64,000 nucleotides of DNA from the IMG/VR virus record IMGVR_UViG_3300023179_000071, positions 1 to 64,000 of that record. The stretch is one strand, 5' to 3'. The position numbers were made by a program, and so were the translations under genes. The notes beneath the pieces were generated by a model that had not been told where the DNA came from, did not search any database, and worked only from the letters and a program-made list of their open reading frames with translations. The DNA comes from a virus. Below, piece after piece: positions 20,077 through 30,300 of this stretch (position 1 is the first letter of the stretch; each line of letters starts with the position of its first letter).

Positions 20077-22695
20077 ATGAAACTTAATGCAACATATACT
20101 CTTAGTACCGGCACAACTGTTGATCCAGCATATCTTAATCCGTCTTTTGAGATATTAGGTGACGATAGTGATGCTTTTACTAGTAGTACAAAAGTAAAAA
20201 GTTCAGCAAATTCTGCAACTTATAGTAGTCCATCAACTAGCCATGTTGCGACCACAGAAGCTGGCATTGTTATGGATTTGGGTTCACTAAAAACAGTATC
20301 GTTTATTAGGATCAAGGGTACACTAGGTATAGAGTATGGCACAGGATCATTCTCAACATCAGCAGGCAATCCTATAGTAACATATATTTATGGAAATACT
20401 GCTGATAAAACATCAACAACTAACGTTAAAAATTTTGGGTCATCTAATAAATTTGTGTCTGGTCAGAATGGAATATTTACATCTGTTGGTGATTTAGAAT
20501 ATATATTTGTTGATGATACTTATCAGTGCTCAAATGGTTCTACAGCTTTTCCTTCTCCTATTCCATCTACTCTTCCTAAATTTTTTGATACTAATCAAAC
20601 AGCAAGATACAAAATTCAATATAGCGTTACTGGTAATGCATATCTAGATTTTCAAGATAATATTATCACAGCTCCAAGCGGACAAGCTCTTGATCTTACT
20701 GTGCAATTACCAGGTGGCGTAGGACAAATAAGATATATTAAATTAAGTTGTGTTGGATCAACATCTAATCCTATTAAACGTACATTTAGCTATAAAACAT
20801 CATCAACTATCAATGATGCGTATACTGTTCTGGCAAAACTAGAACCTAACAATATAGATTCCGGTACACTCAATTACTTCTATAATACTAATGTTGCGGA
20901 CTATTATCCAAGAGCCCCTATTGATTTAGGGGCACCTACAGTTGTTGATGCTGTAGCTATAAGGCTATATAATTTTAATAGCGCTTTCATTGGTCTAGCA
21001 TATTCGATTGACGGAACCAACTATACGAATATATCTACTAGTACGAATATACCTATTAGTGGAGGGACCATATATCATCTGTCTAATTCTATTACAGCAC
21101 GATATGTTGCTCTTACCGCAGTAGATTATGGTTCATGGAATGGTACTCAATATTCGTGGTTTGGGTACTATAGTTTCTGGGTAGGGAAAAGATCAGCCTG
21201 TCCATATATAACTTTTAATAGCTCGTCGAACATAACAACAACCGGCGGCTCTATTATAGATAGTTTTTTAACACTATCATCCTTTTATGCTGACGATGGT
21301 ACTGTAGCGCCCAATATTTTTCTTACACAGGATCTTCCTGCAACTACACAATCATCTTTAGGAAGAGCAGCATTCGTTGCAAATGGATATGTTGATCAAG
21401 GAGGATCAGTATCCTTTCAGTGGCAAAAGAAAGAATCTGGGGCATCATCATTTGTGAACATAGTAAATCCTAGTACCACGCCCAATTATTTAGAGCTGAA
21501 TAATTTAACGAGCGCTGCGGACAATGGAGATCAATACCGAGTAATATTATCTGCTCCTGGAGCTACTAGTGTTACTAGTAGTGTTACAACACTAACTGTG
21601 CCAGCAACTTCAGCTGCATACTCTTTGTCTTCTTTTATTAATGATACCCCATCCATACTTTATAATAACATTATTGAAGAAGGTCAAACATTAAAAGTTA
21701 ATATTACTGGTAGTAAAGCTCCTGAAACTTTTAGTTCCAATTCTATTACAGTATATTGGAGAAGATTAGGTTCTGCATCTGATACTGATTTTAATAGTGG
21801 TATTCCAGGAGGATTAGTAACTCTAACGGGTATAGGAGGATCTACTACTCCACAAACAGTTACTGGTCAACTATCATTAATAGTTAAGGCTGACTCTCTT
21901 ACAGAGGGATCAGAAAATTTTCTTATAGCATTCTATGATGATAGTTTATATAGTAATGAAATCTCAAGAACCAGCACATTTACAATTTCTGATACCAGCA
22001 CAGGAGGCGCTCTGCCAGAAATTTCTACAACACCTACAGCAACTCCGCCAGCTACTCCTACTTCAACGCGCCCATTACCTTCAGCAACCAAAGATTCTCA
22101 AGGATGTTTTATTATTCCATTTAAGGAACTAATTTCAAAAACTCCAACTCGCACACAAACACCAACTCCAACAAGTACCATCACAACAACTCCAACAGTT
22201 ACTCCAACTAGAACTTCGTATCCTCCTAATACTCCTAGCGCAACTAAAACTCGCACACCAACTCCAACTCCAACAATTCAGCCAACCAATACTCCACGAC
22301 TAAGTCAAACTCCAACACAAACGCCTACTCCGACCAAGACACCAACAAATACGCCTACTAATACTCAAACCCCTAGTAACACCTCCACCGGTCCTGTCAC
22401 ACCAACACCAACAACAACTAGTACTGTTACAAGATCATCAACACCCACCCCCACAAAAACACCTCAGCCATCAGGAACTCCCACACAAACCCCATCTTGT
22501 ACTGGTACTCCATTTTCCACACCAACATCTTCTCCACCACCATCGCCCACTCCACAATGTCCACTAAGCTCTATTCCATCATGCCCACCGTGTTATGATG
22601 CTATAGTAGTGGAAACTATTATTATTAGTGGATGTTCTCAAGAAATATGGGATTGTGTTTATATTCCAAATTGTGGTCAAAATATTCAGGTATAG
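20077..22695 (+). CDS. Multidomain adhesin: beta-sandwich, Ig, Calx-beta-like, Thr/Pro stalk
   Basis: This is an 872-residue modular surface protein. Residues about 1-380 form a beta-rich region with two discoidin-like stretches (VMDLGSLKTVSFIRIKG; APIDLGAPTVVDAVAIRLYN), which suggests carbohydrate-binding-type sandwiches. Residues about 430-508 are Ig-like, with SFQWQKK and NGDQYRV. Residues about 515-645 resemble a Calx-beta domain (IIEEGQTLKVNITG, VKADSLTEGSENFLIAFYDD). Residues about 650-828 are a very long Thr/Pro/Ser linker, interrupted once by a short hydrophobic piece (SQGCFIIPFKELIS). The last 45 residues hold many cysteines (CPLSSIPSCPPCYD), possibly a disulphide or metal-bound cap. 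It could be a receptor-binding stalk. No catalytic residues were found. Confidence 0.6.
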   Translation: MKLNATYTLSTGTTVDPAYLNPSFEILGDDSDAFTSSTKVKSSANSATYSSPSTSHVATTEAGIVMDLGSLKTVSFIRIKGTLGIEYGTGSFSTSAGNPIVTYIYGNTADKTSTTNVKNFGSSNKFVSGQNGIFTSVGDLEYIFVDDTYQCSNGSTAFPSPIPSTLPKFFDTNQTARYKIQYSVTGNAYLDFQDNIITAPSGQALDLTVQLPGGVGQIRYIKLSCVGSTSNPIKRTFSYKTSSTINDAYTVLAKLEPNNIDSGTLNYFYNTNVADYYPRAPIDLGAPTVVDAVAIRLYNFNSAFIGLAYSIDGTNYTNISTSTNIPISGGTIYHLSNSITARYVALTAVDYGSWNGTQYSWFGYYSFWVGKRSACPYITFNSSSNITTTGGSIIDSFLTLSSFYADDGTVAPNIFLTQDLPATTQSSLGRAAFVANGYVDQGGSVSFQWQKKESGASSFVNIVNPSTTPNYLELNNLTSAADNGDQYRVILSAPGATSVTSSVTTLTVPATSAAYSLSSFINDTPSILYNNIIEEGQTLKVNITGSKAPETFSSNSITVYWRRLGSASDTDFNSGIPGGLVTLTGIGGSTTPQTVTGQLSLIVKADSLTEGSENFLIAFYDDSLYSNEISRTSTFTISDTSTGGALPEISTTPTATPPATPTSTRPLPSATKDSQGCFIIPFKELISKTPTRTQTPTPTSTITTTPTVTPTRTSYPPNTPSATKTRTPTPTPTIQPTNTPRLSQTPTQTPTPTKTPTNTPTNTQTPSNTSTGPVTPTPTTTSTVTRSSTPTPTKTPQPSGTPTQTPSCTGTPFSTPTSSPPPSPTPQCPLSSIPSCPPCYDAIVVETIIISGCSQEIWDCVYIPNCGQNIQV
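22027..22560 (+). repeat. Thr/Pro-rich low-complexity linker
   Basis: About 180 codons composed mostly of Thr, Pro, Ser and Gln/Asn, in patterns such as TPTPTKTPTNTPTNTQTP. The DNA is a degenerate ACTCCAAC-type repeat. It forms an extended mucin-like spacer within the 872-residue adhesin. Confidence 0.85.
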
Positions 22696-22728
22696 ATGGG
22701 GTATAAGTAGTTAGTAAAAGGATTTTTT

Positions 22729-25700
22729 ATGCAAGAAATTACTGTAAACACATGCGAATGCCCATTTGAGGTTTCCGCTATTATCGATCTTTCTGATCTT
22801 GTGCCAGGAACCGTCTATACATATAAGCTATCCTTGATGAATGCGGGAAATGCTGTTTTTCATCCATCTCAAGGAGAATTTTTAGCTGATCAAACTAATG
22901 ACACATTAAATGTTACTATTTATTTAAAAGATAATCCTAATAATTATTATCTCATTAATCTAGAACTATATGATCCATATTATAATCAAACTAGAAGACA
23001 AATAGTATGTATTAGAAATATGGGAACAAATAATTGTGGCGCTACTCAATGTACACCCACACCCACAGCAACCCCCACACGACGCCCATACATACTGGAT
23101 AAGCATTTGGATATAGCTAATTATAAGATTAGCTCGTCCGAGAATAAGGTTTTCGGAGCTTCAAAATCTACTATTACTGTTGGTGATTGGGTAGAATTTT
23201 TAAATAGTGTTGCTCAATATGATGATCTTAATGCGTTATGGAAACCACAAATGGAAAGTGATCTAAATTGTGGTATTAAGCGTACTTATGATGGGTTTTT
23301 CTATGTTTATAGCATTGACGGATGTGATCAAGATGTATTCGGTTGTTATCCTGATGATTCAGAACACGCTAATAGAACTATAAGTTATGTAAGTTGGAGT
23401 GATCTTGCTAGATATATTAATTGGATTCATAACGACAAACCAAAAGGGCGCCAGGGACCAGAAACAACAGAAGATGGATCGTATCCGTTATATGGTAACA
23501 GATATGCTGCTCCTGGTATCCCTTACCGTCCTGGGGCAAGGTTCTGGTTGGATACAACAACAGTAATCCAAGCCTGCCCAATCACTGCAACACCAACTAA
23601 TACTCCTACACCATCAGTAACTATAGGATTAACTCCAACAGCTACCCCAACCACAACTCCTACTAGAACACCAACATCTAGCGTTACTCCTCCGTTATCA
23701 ACACCCACACCAACACAAACATCCACAACAACAGCAACACTATCTCAGACTCCCACAATATCTATTACGGCATCTATTACGGCTACGCCGAGTAAAACAC
23801 CACCTAATACCCCTAATGCTACTCCAACAACCACATTAACGCTCACAGCCACACCAACCAATACTCCGTCCAATCTAGCAACAGGTATAAGGATTACACA
23901 ACATCCAGATATAGATGCATTTACAGTAGTTGGTATTAATAAAACTATTAGCGTATTAGCAGTTGCTGTTCCTAATACAATTACTTTATTATATCAATGG
24001 CAAAGAAGCACGGACTCTGGATCATCATGGTCCACTATTTCTGGAGCAACATCTAGTTCATATACTATTACTAATACATTATTAGTCAATAGCGGAGATA
24101 AGTATCGTGTTGTAGTTAGCGGAATAGCTCCTCCAGGATTGAACAATCCGACGCCAGTGGTAAGTAATGAAAGCACCCTATCTGTTTCACAAGCTATTAT
24201 TACTATAGTAAATCATCCATCTAATGTTGTCACTGCTGATGTTACAGCATCATTTAGCGTATCTGCTACTATTAATCCATCATACTGCACACTATCTTAT
24301 CAGTGGCAAAGAAGTACCGATGGTGGACTTAATTTCTCCACCCTTTCTGGAGCAACATCATCTACTCTCAATTTAACTGGACTAACTAGCGCTAGTAATG
24401 GTTATGTTTATAGAGTAGTAGTATCTGGTAACGGAGGTGCAGATTCGGTAACTAGTAATACAGCAATATTGAGTGTTACAGCGCCAGAAATTTCTATAAC
24501 ATCTCAACCCAATAATGCTGTCTCTGTTGATGCTAGTGCTATTTTCTCAGTATCGGCCATTATTACTAATCTTTCGTCTCCGTATACTTTATTCTATCAA
24601 TGGGAGAGAAGTATCGATAGCGGTTTAACTTTCCAAACTATAACAGGGGCTACATCGGCTAGTTATTCTATTAGTAGTGTAACAGCAGCTGCAAATGGAT
24701 ATTATTATCGTGTTGTAATAACATCAAACGTCGGCTCCTCACCAGCAACGTCTAATTCTGCCCAATTAATTGTTAACGATGATTATGGTGCTCTACTAGT
24801 TTGGGGCTCTAATTCCAATAATCAATTAAACTTTAGTGGTAGCACAACCATACCAAGATTTACAACTAATAATACTAGAATTTATAGATCTGGTTCTGTC
24901 GGTCAAAACCATGCTTTGTTCATCAATGCTAGTGGTATTCTGGAAGGATACGGTATTAACACACTAGGACAGTCCAGTGGAAGTAATACCAATCAGGTAT
25001 TAAAAGTAGCTACAAAGTATAATCACAATATTATTATTAAAACAGAAACAGTTAGTGGTAATTCATTGAATAGATTATATACATGGGGATCTAATCTTTA
25101 TGGTCAGTGTGGACAAGGAGTATCGTCATCGTTTATATCGTCTCCACTCAGCATATCCGGAGATAGTAATAATTATATTGATATTGCAACTGGTGAGAAT
25201 CATAGTTTGGCCGTAAGAGATAATGGTATGATGGTATCATGTGGACGTAATGATGCTGGTCAGCTTGGTATAGGCAACAATAATAGCCAAACATCATTTG
25301 TTACTGTTAGTGGTAATGTAGCAAGTGTATCTTGCGGACAATCTCATTCTGCTGCTATTAATACTAATGGATTATTATATACATGGGGTAATAATAGTAC
25401 TGGTCAATTAGGACTAAATGATACATCTCCTAGAACAAGTCCTGTGCTTGTTAGTGGAGTTAACTGGACAAAAGTTGTTTGCGGACAAAATTTCACAGCA
25501 GCATTAAATAGTAATAATGAATTATATACTTGGGGAGATAATAGCGTTGGACAATTAGGTATTGGTAATACATTATCTACGGGCATACCGATACAGGTTA
25601 GTGGAACTTGGCATGATATTAGTGCTGGTAATCTACATATGCTTGGTATACAGAGCGACGGAACACTATGGGCCTGGGGAAATAATGTACAAAATCAAAT

Positions 25701-27348
25701 AGGAGACAATACATCGACTCAGAGAAATGCTCCTGTTAGAGTAGGTAGCGCAACAGATACACAGTGGGAAAATATTTATGCTGGAGGCAACAGTTCATCT
25801 GCTACCCGTTTAGGAGCAATTATAACAATCTCATCTCAACCTACAGGAGTAGAGTCAAGAAATGGAACAGCTTCATTTAGTGTAGCTGCAAATATTACAT
25901 CAGGAGCATCGTTATCATACCAGTGGCAAGTTAGCTCAAACACAGGATCTTCTTTCTCTGATATTATCGGAGCAACCTCAACAACTCTTAATTTATCAAG
26001 TCTAAATAGTGGATTTAATAGTTATCGATATCGCTGCATAGTGTCTGGATCTCAAGAAGCCTATCCGTTAGCTTCTAGTAGTACAGTCTTAACAGAGCGT
26101 AGCGCAACAGTATGGTATAGAGGCACGGCCGCAACAGACGGAGCTATTCCCGGTACTGTTACAGCATGGACGGAGTGGAATTATACAAGTGATTCTTGGA
26201 GATATAATTCTACTAGTGTTCGTAGAACTTCATCTGCTACAGGTGCGTTTGCTAAAACTAATGGAACCACACTGAAACAAATGGTACGATGTGGACCCAA
26301 TACATTTGCATTTTTACTTTCTGATGGTAATGTATGGTCTACTAGCTCATCGAGCTTTTATGATTCTCTTGGGGGAACAGTACCTACATTTACCGCACCA
26401 AATCCAACCGGAGAGACTATAGTTAAGATTATTGGTAACTATGGAGTATATAGCACTAGTAGCGTGTATTCAAGAGCATTCTTATGGGGCCTTAGCAGTA
26501 GTGGTAAGTTGTACGCATTAACGTATAATTGGAATGGTACCGGATATGGCTCATGGATTCGTATAGGATCAAATTTATTATTCTCTGATGCTGCTGCTAT
26601 CCAATTTACTGGAACATATTATCCAACAGTGCTGGCAATCTCAGCTACTGATGGCACACTATACGGATGGGGAGACCAAAGACTCATTTCTGCTTCAACT
26701 ACTAGTCCAGGAGCTATGTCATCTATCGACACAGCTCCTGTTAGAATTAATACAGATACATGGTCAGCAGTAGCTGGTAATAATGGAGGATTTTTTGGTA
26801 TTAAGAGCGATGGTGCGGTATATCGTATTGTTGGGTTATGGAGTGGAGGCACAGTAAGCGGGTTAAACGGTGGAACTACTACATCGTTTACTACCGGTAC
26901 ATTATCCTCATGGTCTGGTGGTTATGTTGTTCCTGTCTTAGTAGATAATAGTACTGCTTATACAAAATTGGCTGCAAATGGAACTATGCTTATAGGATAC
27001 GATATCAATAATAAATTACATATTAATTCTAATTTCTCTACTGCTAGAAACTTACCAACTGGCTGGAATAATATTACAGAAATTATACCGGGTTCTAATA
27101 CAGCAGCTCAAGGCACTCTAATTATGACAGATAATTATACTAGCGCTAATAATATTGCTATGATAACTGCTGGTACTACGCCGGTGTATAACCAGTACGG
27201 AATTGCAGCTGGAACACTTTGGACTAATACCACCACATGGGGTACCGGATTAACAGCTCCATCAACTCCAATACCTATCAGATCAGATTTCAAATATGCC
27301 ACACCAGATCTATCCACTGGTTACTGGCTAGTACTAAAGGATGATTAA
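22729..27348 (+). CDS. Giant adhesin with half-FGE domain, Ig repeats and RCC1 propeller
   Basis: This is a 1,539-residue modular protein. Residues 1-104 are the Ig-like domain shared with the genes at 17038 and 18895. After a short Thr/Pro linker, residues about 122-284 match the N-terminal half of formylglycine-generating-enzyme/sulfatase-modifying (C-type lectin-like) domains: ITVGDWVEFLNSVA, ISYVSWSDLARYINWIHN, TTEDGSYPLYG, PGARFWL. The domain stops where the family normally continues. A Thr/Pro linker (285-384) is followed by three Ig-like repeats with the YQWQRSTDSG-type core (385-684). Next come seven RCC1 blades (about 686-1030; YTWGNNSTGQLGLND is typical), a fourth Ig-like repeat, and a degenerate second propeller-like region (about 1122-1539, LYGWGD). 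ATG follows AAAAGGA. A receptor-binding role is inferred. Confidence 0.68.
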   Translation: MQEITVNTCECPFEVSAIIDLSDLVPGTVYTYKLSLMNAGNAVFHPSQGEFLADQTNDTLNVTIYLKDNPNNYYLINLELYDPYYNQTRRQIVCIRNMGTNNCGATQCTPTPTATPTRRPYILDKHLDIANYKISSSENKVFGASKSTITVGDWVEFLNSVAQYDDLNALWKPQMESDLNCGIKRTYDGFFYVYSIDGCDQDVFGCYPDDSEHANRTISYVSWSDLARYINWIHNDKPKGRQGPETTEDGSYPLYGNRYAAPGIPYRPGARFWLDTTTVIQACPITATPTNTPTPSVTIGLTPTATPTTTPTRTPTSSVTPPLSTPTPTQTSTTTATLSQTPTISITASITATPSKTPPNTPNATPTTTLTLTATPTNTPSNLATGIRITQHPDIDAFTVVGINKTISVLAVAVPNTITLLYQWQRSTDSGSSWSTISGATSSSYTITNTLLVNSGDKYRVVVSGIAPPGLNNPTPVVSNESTLSVSQAIITIVNHPSNVVTADVTASFSVSATINPSYCTLSYQWQRSTDGGLNFSTLSGATSSTLNLTGLTSASNGYVYRVVVSGNGGADSVTSNTAILSVTAPEISITSQPNNAVSVDASAIFSVSAIITNLSSPYTLFYQWERSIDSGLTFQTITGATSASYSISSVTAAANGYYYRVVITSNVGSSPATSNSAQLIVNDDYGALLVWGSNSNNQLNFSGSTTIPRFTTNNTRIYRSGSVGQNHALFINASGILEGYGINTLGQSSGSNTNQVLKVATKYNHNIIIKTETVSGNSLNRLYTWGSNLYGQCGQGVSSSFISSPLSISGDSNNYIDIATGENHSLAVRDNGMMVSCGRNDAGQLGIGNNNSQTSFVTVSGNVASVSCGQSHSAAINTNGLLYTWGNNSTGQLGLNDTSPRTSPVLVSGVNWTKVVCGQNFTAALNSNNELYTWGDNSVGQLGIGNTLSTGIPIQVSGTWHDISAGNLHMLGIQSDGTLWAWGNNVQNQIGDNTSTQRNAPVRVGSATDTQWENIYAGGNSSSATRLGAIITISSQPTGVESRNGTASFSVAANITSGASLSYQWQVSSNTGSSFSDIIGATSTTLNLSSLNSGFNSYRYRCIVSGSQEAYPLASSSTVLTERSATVWYRGTAATDGAIPGTVTAWTEWNYTSDSWRYNSTSVRRTSSATGAFAKTNGTTLKQMVRCGPNTFAFLLSDGNVWSTSSSSFYDSLGGTVPTFTAPNPTGETIVKIIGNYGVYSTSSVYSRAFLWGLSSSGKLYALTYNWNGTGYGSWIRIGSNLLFSDAAAIQFTGTYYPTVLAISATDGTLYGWGDQRLISASTTSPGAMSSIDTAPVRINTDTWSAVAGNNGGFFGIKSDGAVYRIVGLWSGGTVSGLNGGTTTSFTTGTLSSWSGGYVVPVLVDNSTAYTKLAANGTMLIGYDINNKLHINSNFSTARNLPTGWNNITEIIPGSNTAAQGTLIMTDNYTSANNIAMITAGTTPVYNQYGIAAGTLWTNTTTWGTGLTAPSTPIPIRSDFKYATPDLSTGYWLVLKDD
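23584..23880 (+). repeat. Thr/Pro-rich low-complexity linker
   Basis: About 99 codons of Thr/Pro/Ser-rich sequence (TPTPSVTIGLTPTATPTTTP pattern) separate the half-FGE domain from the first tandem Ig-like repeat of the 1,539-residue protein. Confidence 0.85.
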
Positions 27349-30300
27349 TGAGAATAGCAGTAAACTATAATGATCTTATACAGTATCCGTTAACTATTTA
27401 TAGAGTAGGCGGAGAATTTACATTACGAAATCCGTATGATCATAGCACTATTACTTTATCAATAGGGTATGGTGATGGAAATGGTATTAATGTACCATTA
27501 CAGGTTGGTACTATAGCATCTGAATTTACTAATTTTACATATTCATATGAAGATATTATTAAAATAGCTAAATTAGAAAATGCATATTATACACAATTAA
27601 TATATGCTAGCTTAGAATTGGTAATGTTAGATGCCTATGGTAAAGTTGTAGCTTATCTAACTACTAATAATACTGGTGATCATAATCCTACATTAGTAGG
27701 TCCAGGATATCGTGCTACGATTGAGTTTGGTAGTTTGCCCGAGATTGATAGTTGTTATGGTCCAGAAGCATACTGGGTAATAGGAAAAAATGATAATAGT
27801 AGTGTTTTTAACAATATTTCTGCCTATAAAATTATACCACCAGAAATTATAGTTACTCCTACTCCTACACCCACACAAACACCAACGGTCACTCCGTCAG
27901 TAACATATAGTACAACACCCACTCTAACTGCTACTAACACACAAACACCAACCAAAACACCCGCACCAACTCGCACACAAACTAGCACTCCAACAAGTTC
28001 TATTACTCCTACCCGCACACAAACAGGCACACCAACTCGTACTAGCACACTCACACGAACTCCTACTACAACAACAACATTAACACAATCAACAACCCCA
28101 ACACCAACCCCTACCGCTACTACAACCACCACTTTAACGGCTACGCAAACTTGCACTCCAACAGCAACCAGCACACGCACACTTACTCCTAGTGTTACAT
28201 CTACTACTACTCCTACTCCTAGTGTAACCAATACAAATACTCCAACTGTTACACGCACACCAACAGTAACACCCACACCCACAGCATTAGTATCAAATGT
28301 GTTAGTTTGGGGAGATAATTCATATGGTCAATTAGGAATGAGTTATCTGCTCAATGATAGATTTATTGATCCTCCGAGACTATCAGAACAAACTGTTTCA
28401 GCACTAGCTAACTACCAAAATATACTAAATTATAGAGATAATGGATCATCTGACTCTGTGCTTTTTGATGCTATTGCGCCAGGATCAAATTTTAGTGTTG
28501 GTATAGACTCTAGTGGCTCATTACATAGCGTGGGAGTAAATGCTTGGGGTCAACTAGGATTAGGTAATTTTGAAAGTAAATCAATGTTTACCCGTATTTC
28601 TGATTCTTCTCTGAATGGTGTAGTATTTAAACAGGTTAGTCTCGGAAATATGCACGCGGTAGCATTAGATTCTAATGGTAATGCTTGGACTTGGGGTCGT
28701 AATTCTGATGGTCAGTTAGGAAATCATTATCTACCCAGACCTATTAATAGTATCACAACAATAGATGCTGATATTTCGCTATATGATCTTAAAATTAATT
28801 ATGATGTTAGAGAAGAGTATTCTCTTAATGACGAAGTTATACTAGATTATTATAGTGGATCTATACACAAAACTAGCGTGGCCAAGATATGGGTTGCTCC
28901 AACATATGCTAGTGGAGAAACTAATATTAGAATACAGTGGGAAAATTACGAGGCTTTAGATTTTAGTATTATTCCTACAATAGTATCCAAAACCAAAATT
29001 GATATTGATCCAGGATTATTGGCAAATCCAACACCTAAGCAGCTAAAAGTATACAAAGAGTATAGATATTGCATAGATAACGATACTGTATTTTTTGCAA
29101 CTCCTACACCAACTCCAACTATCAGTTATAGTGCCACCACAACACCAACACTAACATCTACTGTAACTCCATCTACAACATCAACTTTAACAGCTACTCC
29201 TACTAATACTAGTACAACAACACTAACTCCTACTCCTACAGTTAGCCAGTCTCCATCTCCGTCAGCTTCGCCCGGTCAAACTCAAACGCCAACAGCAACC
29301 CCAACATCAACGGCCACTTTAACTGCTACCCCCACAACCACATTAACGTTGAGTGCTACCAGAACACAAACACCTACCAATAGTCCCACACCATCCACTA
29401 CAGTTAGTGTAACCCCAACTAGTTCAGTAACTCCAACTAATACTGGTACTGTTACTCCCACAATGACAGTAACTCCTACAAAACAGTCTTTCCCAGTACT
29501 AACAATTTATGGCGATATTAGTTCAATTTTGACTAATGTTAATAAATCTAGCGTAATGGTTAATGTATATGATGAGAATTCTAGTCCACCATTATTATAC
29601 AAAGTTAAGGTATTGGATGTTGAGTGGCTATCTAATTATGGTATTACAAAAATTCGTATCGACCATCCTGGATTGAATAATCTAGATCCTAAGAGGATGA
29701 AATATGTCTCTATTATACGCTTTAGTAATGAAACCTCTTATGAATACGAAACATTCTCCAGAGTTTATGGTGGAGAATCTCATACGATGGCTATGGATAC
29801 TCAAGGCAGACTATTCGTTTGCGGAAGTAATAAGTATGGCCAATTAGGATTAGGATTGATCCAAGAACTTAATGCTGCAAAAGATATACTAATAGTACAA
29901 AATAAACCTGTGGTGCGTATTGGCTTAACAACAACAATGAGATTAGTTAATCCACCACCCGGTCGTGGCTATTGCTATAATAGAGGTTTTAGCTGGAAGA
30001 AAATTTCGTTAGGCCGGTTCCATACTCTAGCTTTAGATGGTATGGGGCAAATGTGGGTGTGGGGAGATAATGACTTTGGCCAGTTAGGTTTAGGGGATAG
30101 CACAACTCTATTAGCTAAAGCTATTGTAGTACAAGAAAACTATCCGTCTGTTGGTAGTATAGGAGAAAGAGATCTTCCAGACAGAGCAAATGTTGTTATT
30201 CCATATGCACCATTACCAATTAAGATGTATGTATTGCAAGATAACTATTCAGATATACAAAATCAGAGTATAGAAACAGATTACTGGATTGATATTGCTG

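Noticed and set aside
23095-23580. Diversity-generating retroelement acting on the FGE-like domain
   Set aside because: No reverse transcriptase and no template/variable repeat pair was seen in the window, and the half-domain lacks the usual variable C-terminus.
23523-23726. Minus-strand Val/Gly ORF
   Set aside because: Shadow of a Thr/Pro linker, same reasoning as at 27824.
27824-28282. Minus-strand 152-residue ORF rich in Val/Gly (VGVGV pattern)
   Set aside because: It is the mirror of the Thr/Pro linker of the 1,174-residue gene; the repeated ACTCCA codons read backwards as Gly/Val. There is no ribosome binding site or independent support.
27850-29488. CRISPR-like or mobile repeat array
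   Set aside because: Repeats are short, degenerate, in-frame coding sequence for Thr/Pro linkers; there are no regular spacers.
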